Assembly: GCA_021648745.1 (NCBI GenBank)
Contig: JAKISE010000003.1
Span: 1-64,000, forward strand
Direction: 5' to 3'
DNA from: Cyclobacteriaceae bacterium
GTDB taxonomy: Bacteria > Bacteroidota > Bacteroidia > Cytophagales > Cyclobacteriaceae
DNA length: 64,000 nt
Shown: positions 26,009 through 34,925 of the stretch, in pieces
Layout: the number at the start of each line of letters is the position of its first letter
Numbering within the stretch: the first letter of the stretch is position 1
Position numbers and translations under genes: made by a program
Notes under the pieces: model-generated
Told to the model about the DNA's origin: nothing
Seen by the model: only the letters and a program-made list of their open reading frames with translations
Databases searched by the model: none

Positions 26009-27232
26009 TTACATCTTACTATCCAAATGCTTTCCCTTTTCAAGATGATCAAAATTCGGGATCATTAACCTAAATAATTCCACTAACTCCTGCTTTGACC
26101 AAAGCTTCTTCTTTTTTATAGCATTAATATTTTCTTCGAACAAAATCAGCTTGGCCATTGCTGGATCTATATCATTTTTTATTATTCCCAAATTATTGAA
26201 TTTTTTCATATCCAATATTTCCTCTTTTGTATAGAATTCTTCATAGTCTTTTTCGCCAGTAGTATTACTTGGTGAAAATAAACATGGCCACTTTTTATTG
26301 CTTTTATTCGAGGCACTTGCCTTTTTTCTTGCTTCAACTTCGGTTTTACATGCATCTACCTCATAGCCAATCGATAGTAAATACCGTTTAGCAATTTCGG
26401 AAAACGTTATCAAGTGCAACTCCTCACTCAATTTTGGAAAGAATACATCCCCATTTTCTCCAAATATGCAAGACATCAAACATAGCTCGCCAGATTCTTG
26501 TGGTGTAAGAAAATACCTCTTTACATCGTTAGGTGCAACAATTGGCTGATGTTTTAAAATCCTTTGTTGAAACCCATGCAATAATGATCCATCCGAAAAA
26601 GCGACATTGGCAAACCGAGCAGTTGAAATATTAATACTTTTACATCTTCGCATTAAAAACATCTCCATTATGCGTTTGGATGCTCCCATCATATTTACAG
26701 GATTCGCTGCCTTATCTGTGGAAACACAAAAGTATTTTTTTGCCCCTTTTTTAATACTTTGCTGAATCGTTTTATCCGTATTAAAAATATTTACCTCAAT
26801 CATACGCATAAGCGTAAACGGATCCTCTTCACTGCGAACATGTTTTAACGCTGAAAGATTAAGTACATAGTCATAAGCACCATCCGAATCAATAAAAGCA
26901 TCATATTGCCAAGAACCAATATCCAAGGCATAGGTTTTAAAGTCACCATCAATATAACCAAACGAACTTCTTATGTCACGCACCAATTCTACGAGATTAT
27001 TTTCCGATATATCTACCACATGGAGCTTCTGAGGCTTTCTTTTAAATATTTCTTTAGTTACTGCTTGCCCAATAGAACCAGCTCCACCTAAGACCAAAAA
27101 ACTCGATGTGCTAATAATACGATTAAGCTCATCCCCACGATTAAACATATCCTGATTAAATATGTTCTTATCTCGACCAATTAAACTTAATATTTTCAAT
27201 GAACTAGAATCTATTTCATCGTTTTTTGTCAC
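26009..27232 (-). CDS. nucleotide-GlcNAc 4,6-dehydratase (LegB/CapD-like SDR)
   Basis: 407 residues from GTG at 27232. The Rossmann glycine motif GGAGSIG is at 49-55; STDKA (171-175) and MGASK (182-186) match the active site of the PseB/PglF/LegB dehydratases, in which Met replaces the usual SDR tyrosine. The enzyme makes the 4-keto-6-deoxy intermediate that starts bacillosamine or legionaminic acid synthesis. It is the only 4,6-dehydratase in the operon. The C-terminus is longer than in PseB, with a lysine-rich segment. Confidence 0.82.
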   Translation of the reverse strand: MTKNDEIDSSSLKILSLIGRDKNIFNQDMFNRGDELNRIISTSSFLVLGGAGSIGQAVTKEIFKRKPQKLHVVDISENNLVELVRDIRSSFGYIDGDFKTYALDIGSWQYDAFIDSDGAYDYVLNLSALKHVRSEEDPFTLMRMIEVNIFNTDKTIQQSIKKGAKKYFCVSTDKAANPVNMMGASKRIMEMFLMRRCKSINISTARFANVAFSDGSLLHGFQQRILKHQPIVAPNDVKRYFLTPQESGELCLMSCIFGENGDVFFPKLSEELHLITFSEIAKRYLLSIGYEVDACKTEVEARKKASASNKSNKKWPCLFSPSNTTGEKDYEEFYTKEEILDMKKFNNLGIIKNDIDPAMAKLILFEENINAIKKKKLWSKQELVELFRLMIPNFDHLEKGKHLDSKM

Positions 27233-27246
27233 CTAGCTAAAATGAG

Positions 27247-29634
27247 TTAATCCTCATAATACCCTCCTCCATTTTTCTTCTTTTGGCCATATCCATATCC
27301 ATATCCATATCCATATCCGTATCCATATCCATATCCATATCCATATCCTGGACCAAATTTATAGATGTCATTAAATACTAAACTAATATCTTTTAATTTT
27401 CCTTGTACAACATGATTTTGCACAGAAACAATTGCCTCTTTAGGGGTATAATTCTGTCGGGCAATAAACAAACTATGATCTACTAAGGGAGCTACTTCTA
27501 AAGCATCAGCCACAATACCAATTGGAGGGGTATCTATTAAGACTACATCATATTTTTCTCTTAAGATTGAAACAAGATTGGAAAACTCAACCCTCATCAG
27601 AAGCTCTCCTGGATTGGGAGGAATAGGGCCACTTGTGATAATATCCAAATTATTAATTTCGGTGTGCTGAACGATTTCATTAATAGATGACTGATCAGAT
27701 AAATAATTACTTAATCCATATCTGTTGTTCATCCTCATCTCTTTATACAAACGAGGTTTTCTCATATCGGCTCCTACAATTACTACTTTTTTTCCAGAAA
27801 GAGCAATTATATTTGCCAAGTTTAAAGCGGTGAATGACTTCCCTTCACCACTAATAGATGAGGACACCATCATAGCAAATCGATCTTTTTTAACAAAGTA
27901 GTTTAAATTGGATCTTAACGACCTAAATGCTTCAGCAATAGCTGATTTTGGTTTGTTACTTACAACCATACGATTTTCATCACTATTATGACCTATTACT
28001 CCAATGATTGGAATAGTAGATGCAAGCTCTATGTCTTCACGAGACTGCACTTTATCATTCAAAATTTCCTTCAAAATAAAAAATAGAAAAGGAAACCCTA
28101 GCCCTAATACTAAAGCTAATAAATAATTACGCGTTGTACTTGGAGAAATTGCTCCACCTATTTGACCAGGTAGATTAACCACCATTACATCTGATACAGT
28201 AGATGCTTCTGATATTGCTGCTTCTGTTCTTTTTTGGGTTAAAAAAATATATAAATTCTCACCTAAATCATATGTTCTTTGAATTGTAACCAACTTTCTT
28301 TCTTCTTGTGGCAATTTCTTCAGCTGCTCCTCTAATCGGTTTAACTCTTTGCTATTTTGGTCAAGAATAATTTTGTCAGTTTCCTGCAAGTTTTTTACAC
28401 TTTCTAGAATTAGACTCTTTAAATCTCTGATTTGATTCATCAAATTGATTATAATTGGATTTTCACTATGATTTTGGTTGGAAATTGACTTTGCCATTAA
28501 TTGCAATTCAGCCATTTGGTTTATGAGGGTCGAAAGTACAGCATCAGTCACTCCAATAGTTGAGGGTAAAACAATTTGGTCAAGTGAATTCTTATCTTCT
28601 AAGTATTTATATATGTATCTATAATAATTACTCCTAATAATGAACTCTGTATTTATTTTCTCTAATTCTCCAATTTTTGAAAGCAATAGAGTTGCTTTTG
28701 TCCCAAGATCAATTTGAGAATTTTCGTCTTTAAACCTTTCAAGTTGCATTTCTACTAATAACAACGAATCTGAAATATATGATAACTGTTGATCAATAAA
28801 GGTTTTTGAATTAGTTGCTGCTTGTCTTTTATTATTTAGGTCGTATAATGTATATATTTCTATTAGCTTTGTAAGAAAAGCTATCTCCTTGTCAACTACA
28901 TTTCCAACAATGTTCATATTCAACACAGATGCCCCTTCTTCAGCCCATTCTATAGTAAGTCGAGAAGAATAACTTTTGGCTAATTCAAGACCATCTTTAA
29001 AATCTATTACAAATGGTTTATTTATATACTCTTTAATTTCACCAGTAAGGTCAATTATAACTTCGAAGTTATCAACTATTAATGGTTCAGAGAATTTTCC
29101 TGTAATCTTAAGGTCATCAATAGAAAGACTATCATTTTCAATTCGAGGTGACAGCCAATAGTTTTCACTACTTGTAATAGTAAAGTCAAAATTCCCTGTT
29201 AAATAAAGAGAATCCCGTTTATTGCCAGTTATTTTTATTGGCAAGTCATTAAACAACTCTGTTGTTTTTATGTTACCTTCATTATAAATAACAGAGGTGA
29301 TTCTTAAAGAATCAATCACTTGCTGAATAAGTGGATAAGATTTAATTATATAAGGCTCATTAAGAAAATTACGATAGGCATTTATTAAGGGGTTATTATA
29401 AAGTAGTTCAGCGGTTTGACCAGCTTCTTCACTTTCTTTTATAATTATTGAAGAGACAACCGAATAAGTTTTGGGTGCATAACGATTATATACAAATGCT
29501 AGCAACATAAATATTAGTATTGATACTATAACAAAATACCAATATCGTATAACACGATACCAAATTCGACTATAATTAACTAACGGAGTTCCTGCACCAG
29601 GCTCAGCGTTAGGATTAAGAAAAGAGTGGTTCAA
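27247..29634 (-). CDS. wzc: Wzc-like polysaccharide co-polymerase/tyrosine autokinase
   Basis: 795 residues. The N-terminus has a Wzz-type domain with a membrane helix (about 32-50), a long periplasmic region with coiled coil, and a second helix near residue 505. The BY-kinase domain follows with Walker A SSSISGEGKSFTALNLA, VIVGADMRKPRL (A') and VLIDTPPIG (B). The C-terminal tail is a run of ten Gly-Tyr units followed by GGGYYED, a tyrosine cluster expected to be autophosphorylated. The start appears to be TTG at 29634, since no ATG is available. It works with Wza to control chain length and export. Confidence 0.92.
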   Translation of the reverse strand: MNHSFLNPNAEPGAGTPLVNYSRIWYRVIRYWYFVIVSILIFMLLAFVYNRYAPKTYSVVSSIIIKESEEAGQTAELLYNNPLINAYRNFLNEPYIIKSYPLIQQVIDSLRITSVIYNEGNIKTTELFNDLPIKITGNKRDSLYLTGNFDFTITSSENYWLSPRIENDSLSIDDLKITGKFSEPLIVDNFEVIIDLTGEIKEYINKPFVIDFKDGLELAKSYSSRLTIEWAEEGASVLNMNIVGNVVDKEIAFLTKLIEIYTLYDLNNKRQAATNSKTFIDQQLSYISDSLLLVEMQLERFKDENSQIDLGTKATLLLSKIGELEKINTEFIIRSNYYRYIYKYLEDKNSLDQIVLPSTIGVTDAVLSTLINQMAELQLMAKSISNQNHSENPIIINLMNQIRDLKSLILESVKNLQETDKIILDQNSKELNRLEEQLKKLPQEERKLVTIQRTYDLGENLYIFLTQKRTEAAISEASTVSDVMVVNLPGQIGGAISPSTTRNYLLALVLGLGFPFLFFILKEILNDKVQSREDIELASTIPIIGVIGHNSDENRMVVSNKPKSAIAEAFRSLRSNLNYFVKKDRFAMMVSSSISGEGKSFTALNLANIIALSGKKVVIVGADMRKPRLYKEMRMNNRYGLSNYLSDQSSINEIVQHTEINNLDIITSGPIPPNPGELLMRVEFSNLVSILREKYDVVLIDTPPIGIVADALEVAPLVDHSLFIARQNYTPKEAIVSVQNHVVQGKLKDISLVFNDIYKFGPGYGYGYGYGYGYGYGYGYGYGQKKKNGGGYYED
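27287..27348. repeat. hexanucleotide microsatellite coding the Gly-Tyr tail of Wzc
   Basis: Ten units of CCATAT (one is CCGTAT) run without a break and encode (Gly-Tyr)10 on the minus strand. Because the unit is six bases, slippage changes the number of tyrosines by whole units and never breaks the frame. Confidence 0.9.
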
Positions 29635-29698
29635 GAATGCAGTAGTTTATGAAATTATTAATAAAAAATATTAATCGAGTGTTATTGATAGAAACTAT

Positions 29699-30523
29699 TT
29701 ATTTAAATAAGGACAAAGCAATCAACAAAATAGATATAGACGATATTACTAAGGCTAAGTTTTTACCAAAATATATTTGATAAGGTCGTTGTTTTAATGG
29801 CGGAATGATAATTACATCTCCTTGATTCATATAATAATAGGGAGAGTTAATAAAACTTTCATCTAACAAATTTAGATAATACACTTCTGCTTTTCCCTTG
29901 CTCTGTCTAATAATTTTTACATTTGATTTATCCGCATAATCCGTAAAACCACCTGCCAAGCCTATTGCTTCTAGCATTGTTATTCTATTATTTAAAGAAC
30001 CAATGGTTCCTTCTTTTCTTACTTCCCCTAAAAGGGTGAATCTAAAGTTTAACAATCTTACTTCTACAACAGGACTTTCTAGATATTGTTCTGCGACTTT
30101 CAATATCTCATTTTGTGCATCATATACTGAAAGTCCACTAATATTTACGTTACCGACTACAGGAAATTCCACCTCTCCATTTTCATCAATTAAATAACCA
30201 TTTATAAGTATCGAAGCACCGTTCTGAAATTGATTAAAAGTGTTCCCATTGCCTTCTTTGATAGAAAAAAAATTAAATTCCTGTGGAGATAAACTGTAAA
30301 ATTTAACAGAAATGACGTCTTCAGGCTGTAACTTATATTCAAAATCACTTAGTTCGTAAGTTCTGTAAATACTATCTTTTTCGAGAGCATCCGTTTTAAT
30401 GTTTACATCATTATGTTGCAAATATTGAACCTTCTTATTAACAACGCAACTATTTATAATAGTGCCAAATATTATTAACCAAAATGCAACATTTTTAATC
30501 CTAAATACTCTAATATTATTCAT
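29699..30523 (-). CDS. wza: Wza-like polysaccharide export lipoprotein
   Basis: 274 residues. A lipoprotein signal ends at IINSC (Cys26). The Poly_export domain follows (DFEYKLQPEDVISVKFYSL) and then an SLBB domain (FTLLGEVRKEGTIGSLNNRITMLEAIGLAGG). A C-terminal membrane helix (about 252-270) is present, as in many Bacteroidota Wza proteins. It forms the outer-membrane export channel partner of Wzc. Confidence 0.92.
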   Translation of the reverse strand: MNNIRVFRIKNVAFWLIIFGTIINSCVVNKKVQYLQHNDVNIKTDALEKDSIYRTYELSDFEYKLQPEDVISVKFYSLSPQEFNFFSIKEGNGNTFNQFQNGASILINGYLIDENGEVEFPVVGNVNISGLSVYDAQNEILKVAEQYLESPVVEVRLLNFRFTLLGEVRKEGTIGSLNNRITMLEAIGLAGGFTDYADKSNVKIIRQSKGKAEVYYLNLLDESFINSPYYYMNQGDVIIIPPLKQRPYQIYFGKNLALVISSISILLIALSLFK

Positions 30524-30556
30524 TCCCCCAGTTTATAATAAAAATTGAAAATTCTC

Positions 30557-31597
30557 TTATTTATCACAATGGATATTTTTATGTTTAGAGTATTTAATAA
30601 ACCATTTAACATAAGCCGAAACGCCTTTTTTTATTGATGTTTTAGGCTTATAGCCAGTGATATGTTTTAAAGTTGAAATATCGGCCCACGTTTTATGCAC
30701 ATCTCCTGCTTGCATAGGTTGAAAATCAATTTTAGCCTTCTTTCCAACAGATTCTTCAACTGCAATTATGAAATCCATTAGCCGAACAGGTTTGTTATTC
30801 CCAATATTAAAAATTCGATAAGGAGCTTCTCCTTTTATATTATCAGGAATTTTATTTATAACCAATTGAACCCCATTAATAATATCATCGATATAAGTAA
30901 AGTCTCGTGATAAGTTCCCATTATTAAAAACTTTAATTGGCTTTTCATTTAATATATTTTCAGTAAATATAGACAACGCCATATCTGGTCTCCCCCAAGG
31001 TCCATAAACTGTAAAAAATCGCAATCCTGTTAATGGTATATTATATAAGGAGCTATAAGTAAAAGCCATTAATTCTCCACTTTTTTTAGTAGCAGCATAC
31101 AATGAAATAGGTCTATCAACAACTGCGCTCTCCTTAAAGGGCACTTCATTACTATCACCATATACACTTGAACTTGATGCAAAAACAAAATGCTTAACTG
31201 GATTATTTCTACTTGCTTCAAGCAAATTATAAAATCCCATAATATTTGATCTCATATAGACATCTGGGCTTTCTATACTGTACCTAACTCCAGCTTGAGC
31301 TGCTAAATTAATTATTATGTCAAACTTCTCCGAACTGAAGAGATTATCGAGCATTGGTTTGTTTTCAATATCCAATTTTATAAATTTAAAATTTGGATAT
31401 TTAGAGCTATCAATCAATTCTGTATTAATTATTCTCTTCTGATAAATTCCAAGCTCCAATAATCGGTCAAATTTTAAATTTTTATCATAATAATCATTTA
31501 TACTATCTAGCCCTATTACATCATTCCCTTCTGATGCTAATTTTTTTGCTAGATGAAACCCTATAAAACCAGCAACTCCTGTTATCAATATTTTCAT
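30557..31597 (-). CDS. UDP-glucuronate 4-epimerase-like NAD-dependent epimerase
   Basis: 346 residues, extended SDR. GVAGFIGFHLAKKL is the NAD-binding motif at the N-terminus, LAAQAGVRYSIESPDVYMRSNIMGF is characteristic of GAE/LspL-type UDP-glucuronate epimerases, and YAATKKSGE carries the YxxxK catalytic pair; FFTVYGPWGRPDMAL also fits that group. It makes UDP-galacturonate, a possible target for the asparagine synthase-like amidases in the operon. It is the first structural gene after the leader promoter. Confidence 0.88.
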   Translation of the reverse strand: MKILITGVAGFIGFHLAKKLASEGNDVIGLDSINDYYDKNLKFDRLLELGIYQKRIINTELIDSSKYPNFKFIKLDIENKPMLDNLFSSEKFDIIINLAAQAGVRYSIESPDVYMRSNIMGFYNLLEASRNNPVKHFVFASSSSVYGDSNEVPFKESAVVDRPISLYAATKKSGELMAFTYSSLYNIPLTGLRFFTVYGPWGRPDMALSIFTENILNEKPIKVFNNGNLSRDFTYIDDIINGVQLVINKIPDNIKGEAPYRIFNIGNNKPVRLMDFIIAVEESVGKKAKIDFQPMQAGDVHKTWADISTLKHITGYKPKTSIKKGVSAYVKWFIKYSKHKNIHCDK

Positions 31598-31696
31598 CTA
31601 ATGATTAGATTTAGAGATAACATAAATAATATCAAATAGTTAAACATAACACTTCAAAATTCAAATAGTTTGGGTATCTTTTTATATATATAATTA

Positions 31697-31734
31697 ACTG
31701 AGTCATTGCTTAGTCAAAGCTCCGCCTCCTCAGT
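31697..31734 (-). promoter_or_regulatory. leader hairpin with ops-like sequence upstream of the EPS genes
   Basis: ACTGAG (31697-31702) pairs with CTCAGT (31729-31734), and inside it GCTT and AAGC can pair. On the transcribed (minus) strand the 5' arm is followed by GGCGGAGC (31719-31726), which resembles the core of the RfaH-recruiting ops element (GGCGGTAGC). It lies in the untranslated leader between a predicted promoter and the epimerase gene, downstream of a NusG/UpxY-like gene. A role in antiterminator loading is inference. Confidence 0.4.
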
Positions 31735-31760
31735 CACATAATAAAGAGTAGGCACAAAAC

Positions 31761-31791
31761 CAAAAATAGAGCGATTATTCGCTTAATCAAA
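31761..31791 (-). promoter_or_regulatory. Bacteroidota-type promoter of the EPS operon, with palindrome in the spacer
   Basis: Reading the minus strand, TTTG (31791-31788), 19 bases, then TATTTTTG (31768-31761) match the Bacteroidota -33/-7 consensus TTTG/TAnnTTTG. The spacer contains the palindrome AGCGA-TTAT-TCGCT (31770-31783), a possible operator. The epimerase start lies about 160 bases downstream. The promoter lies after the NusG-like gene, so the EPS genes can be transcribed without it. Confidence 0.65.
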
Positions 31792-31867
31792 TGAAAATGA
31801 GTAAATAAGATGAATTTAGTTCAATAAAAAAACGGGCGTTGAAACACTAAAAAATGAAACTTGCTTA

Positions 31868-32383
31868 TTACAAAGGTTTTAGCAATCCTTTGTCGATGGA
31901 TACTATTACTTGTTGCCCAAGGCTTTCTATTGTAACATAGAGCTTATCATCATTATAAGAAGAGTCAACCTCTCCGATTTGACCTTTTAAAGGGCCGTCC
32001 ATTACTTGCACTTCTTGACCTTGGACTAATTCTTGAATCCCTTGTGTTTCTAAGGTAAGACCAGTTTCGATAAATCGTTGAATGGTTTCTTGCTCTTTAG
32101 TGTGTAAAACAGCTGGTTTCCCGTTATGGCGGATATTCCAAGAAACACCTGGAACCTTCAGTACATCAGCTATATTAGATTCAATATCTTTCACAAAAAT
32201 GTAAGAGTTGAATAGCGGAATCTCCACTTTTTTCTTACGATCACTCCATTGACGCATTACTTTATGCATTGGCAGCCAAGCATCAAATCCAAATTTCTGC
32301 AAATATTCTAACGTTTTCTTTTCGGCTCTGCTTTTTGTGTAAAACACCAACCATTTTTTCTCATTCGGGTTTTCTTGATTCAT
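31868..32383 (-). CDS. NusG-family transcription antiterminator (UpxY/RfaH-like)
   Basis: 171 residues from ATG at 32383; a TTG three codons upstream is possible. The NGN domain is KWLVFYTKSRAEKKTLEYL with IPLFNSYIFVK; the C-terminal KOW motif is VQVMDGPLKGQIGEV. Specialised NusG paralogues of this type (UpxY in Bacteroides, RfaH and LoaP elsewhere) sit at the head of long polysaccharide operons and keep RNA polymerase from stopping early. Its position before a 31-kb operon fits this role closely. Confidence 0.9.
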   Translation of the reverse strand: MNQENPNEKKWLVFYTKSRAEKKTLEYLQKFGFDAWLPMHKVMRQWSDRKKKVEIPLFNSYIFVKDIESNIADVLKVPGVSWNIRHNGKPAVLHTKEQETIQRFIETGLTLETQGIQELVQGQEVQVMDGPLKGQIGEVDSSYNDDKLYVTIESLGQQVIVSIDKGLLKPL

Positions 32384-32421
32384 CAAAGGCAAATAAAGTT
32401 ATTCTTGATAGAAATATTGAA

Positions 32422-32452
32422 TTGCTGAATAGTTTATTTATCCATAATTTAG
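32422..32452 (+). promoter_or_regulatory. possible promoter of the penicillin acylase gene
   Basis: TTG (32422-32424), 20 bases, then TAATTTAG (32445-32452) is one base away from the TAnnTTTG -7 box. It lies 17 bases before the ATG at 32470, in the gap between divergent genes. Confidence 0.35.
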
Positions 32453-32469
32453 GGTTTTAATTTTTTAAT

Positions 32470-34920
32470 ATGAAAGTCTTCAAATTTATTCTCTCCTTAA
32501 CCATTACCGTTGGTCTTGGTTACCCACTAAGTATTAAGTTAGGTTCAGCACCACCATTAGGCAATTTTCTTTCGCCATCTGTAGGTTTTTGGCAAAATGG
32601 AGAACCTAGAGAAACCGAATTCGATAAACATTTAGACATTGAAGGGCTAAAAGAACAGATTTCTGTCACTTATGATGAAAGCATGTTCCCACATATTTTT
32701 GCCAAAAACAATCACGACCTTTATTTTGCTCAAGGGTATGTTACCGCAAAAGACCGACTTTGGCAAATGGAATTTCAAACCTATGCCGCTGCAGGAAGAC
32801 TGTCTGAAATACTTGGTGTAAATAAAGGTGTGCAGGACTATGATAGAACCGCAAGACGAAAAGGGATGGTGTTCGCGGCAGAAAATTTTATTGAAGCAAT
32901 GCAATCGGAGCCTGAAATATTGGAGGTTGTAAATGCTTATACCGATGGAGTTAATGCCTATATTCAGTCACTTTCTCAGGCAAATTTACCTTTTGAATAT
33001 AAATTACTTGGATATAAACCAGAACCTTGGACCAACCTCAAAGCAGCCTTACTGTTAAAATATATGGCAAACGATTTATCGTTTGGAGAAAAAGATTTGC
33101 AAAACACAAATGCACTGGCTCTACTGGGTAGGGAAACATTCGATTTGCTTTACCCCGACATGGACACTCCATTAGACCCTATCGTAAACAAACCTGGCCA
33201 ATGGAATTTTGACCCTGTATTGAAGCCTGCCAGCCGGCAAGGCAGGGATTCTATAGAAGTACAACAAGTAGCTGAGTTAATTACCAATGAATTAGTGCCT
33301 GAACCAAATGTATTTAATGGCAGTAACAACTGGGCTGTTTCTGGTTCAAAAACGAAATCAGGAAACCCTATGTTAAGTAGCGACCCTCATCTTGGTTTAA
33401 ACTTGCCTTCTTTATGGTACACCATTCAACTATCATCGCCCGATGTAAATGTAATGGGAGCAAGCCTGCCTGGCTCTCCTAATGTTATTATCGGTTTTAA
33501 CGATTCCATTGCTTGGGGTGTAACCAATGCCCAACGCGATTTGGTAGACTGGTATAAAATCACGTTTAAAGATGATACCCATAGCGAATATAAATTAGAT
33601 GGTAAATGGGTAGAAACACAAAAGAAAATTGAGGAAATAAAGATTGCTAGGGCAGAATCAATTTATGACACCGTTATTTACACCCATTTTGGGCCTATAA
33701 TGTTTGATGATTCCTTTCACCCATCCTCTGAGAAAAAATATTATGCGCTACGGTGGATAGCCCACGATCCATCAGTTGAAGCCTATGCCTTCTACAAATT
33801 AAATAGAGCACAAAACCACAGTGACTATATGGCTGCCTTGGATTATTATGCAGCACCAGCTCAAAACTTTGCCTTTGCCTCGGCTCAAGGTGATATTGCG
33901 ATGCGCATACAAGGAAAATACCCAATTAAAGGCTTTGAAGAAGGGAAATTTTTATTAGACGGAAGCACAACCGAGCACGATTGGTCTTTCATTCCTTTCG
34001 AGCAAAATATAATGTATAAAAATCCTGAAAGAGGTTTTATTTCTTCTGCTAACCAATACCCTGCAGATACTACTTATCCTTATTACATCACTGGACGTAG
34101 TTACGAATCGTACAGAAACCGGAGAATTAATAATAGATTGAGAGCGATGGATAGCATTATAATTGAAGATTTAATGGGACTCCAAAATGATAATTACAAT
34201 TTAAAAGCAGCAGAATCCCTTCCTTACTTTTTATCAGTTGTGGATACGTTAGCATTAAATTCCAAGGAAAAAGAAGCCATCTCTGTTCTTAAAAATTGGA
34301 ACTTTTATAATAATATGGATGCGAGTGGAGCCTCCTATTACGAAGAATGGTGGGATACACTTTATCGCTTATCATGGGACGAGCTTATTGACAGCAAAGT
34401 GGCTATGGGACGTCCAACTGCTTATAACACCATCAAATTATTGAAAGACAACCCCGATTTTGAATTATTTGATATAGAAGGTAGCCCAATAAAAGAAAAC
34501 GGACACGACATCATTACCAAATCATTTAAAGATATGGCGGTAGTGATGAATGAAAGAGCCCAAGACTCCACTATTTCACTAAGCTGGCAAGATTATAAAC
34601 AAACTTATATCAAGCATTTATTAAGGCTAAAACCATTTGGCACCTATAATATACCAATTGGTGGCAACCATAATATTGTCAATGCTACTTCCGAAAACCA
34701 CGGGCCTTCTTGGCGAATGGTAGTAGAACTAGACCCAAATGGAGTTAAGGCTTACGGTGTTTATCCTGGTGGTCAATCTGGCAACCCAGGAAGTGTGCAT
34801 TATGACGATATGATTGATGATTGGGCTGCTGGCAAATACTTCGATTTATACCTAATGAAAAACCCCGATTCTAAGCCCACTCACACCGCTGCACAACAAA
34901 CTTTATATCCTAAAAACTAA
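32470..34920 (+). CDS. penicillin acylase (penicillin amidase) family protein
   Basis: 816 residues. An N-terminal hydrophobic segment suggests export. The Ntn-hydrolase precursor layout is clear: alpha chain, spacer, then beta chain beginning at Ser285 in NGSNNWAVSGSKT, followed by LSSDPHLGLNLPSLWY and PGSPNVIIGFNDSIAWG. Autocleavage before Ser285 would expose the nucleophile. Family members hydrolyse amides, including beta-lactam side chains and acyl-homoserine lactones; the substrate is unknown. The spacer contains a REP-like insert at residues about 252-261. Confidence 0.92.
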   Translation: MKVFKFILSLTITVGLGYPLSIKLGSAPPLGNFLSPSVGFWQNGEPRETEFDKHLDIEGLKEQISVTYDESMFPHIFAKNNHDLYFAQGYVTAKDRLWQMEFQTYAAAGRLSEILGVNKGVQDYDRTARRKGMVFAAENFIEAMQSEPEILEVVNAYTDGVNAYIQSLSQANLPFEYKLLGYKPEPWTNLKAALLLKYMANDLSFGEKDLQNTNALALLGRETFDLLYPDMDTPLDPIVNKPGQWNFDPVLKPASRQGRDSIEVQQVAELITNELVPEPNVFNGSNNWAVSGSKTKSGNPMLSSDPHLGLNLPSLWYTIQLSSPDVNVMGASLPGSPNVIIGFNDSIAWGVTNAQRDLVDWYKITFKDDTHSEYKLDGKWVETQKKIEEIKIARAESIYDTVIYTHFGPIMFDDSFHPSSEKKYYALRWIAHDPSVEAYAFYKLNRAQNHSDYMAALDYYAAPAQNFAFASAQGDIAMRIQGKYPIKGFEEGKFLLDGSTTEHDWSFIPFEQNIMYKNPERGFISSANQYPADTTYPYYITGRSYESYRNRRINNRLRAMDSIIIEDLMGLQNDNYNLKAAESLPYFLSVVDTLALNSKEKEAISVLKNWNFYNNMDASGASYYEEWWDTLYRLSWDELIDSKVAMGRPTAYNTIKLLKDNPDFELFDIEGSPIKENGHDIITKSFKDMAVVMNERAQDSTISLSWQDYKQTYIKHLLRLKPFGTYNIPIGGNHNIVNATSENHGPSWRMVVELDPNGVKAYGVYPGGQSGNPGSVHYDDMIDDWAAGKYFDLYLMKNPDSKPTHTAAQQTLYPKN
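33225..33247. repeat. REP-like palindrome inserted in frame in the acylase spacer
   Basis: CCTGCC (33226-33231) and GGCAGG (33241-33246) flank an inner GCCGGC (33233-33238), giving a compact GC-rich palindrome in otherwise AT-rich DNA. It encodes PASRQGRDS in the linker just before the Ntn cleavage site, where extra residues are least harmful. Confidence 0.6.
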
Positions 34921-34925
34921 TTATA

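Noticed and set aside
25981..26052. N-terminal extension of the NeuD/LegH-like gene
   Set aside because: It overlaps the dehydratase gene by 44 bases, and the family start matches the ATG at 25980.
31697..31734. Invertible promoter (phase-variable DNA inversion) upstream of the EPS operon, as in Bacteroides
   Set aside because: The inverted arms are six bases only and enclose no promoter; the promoter lies outside them. A hairpin in the leader is the simpler reading.
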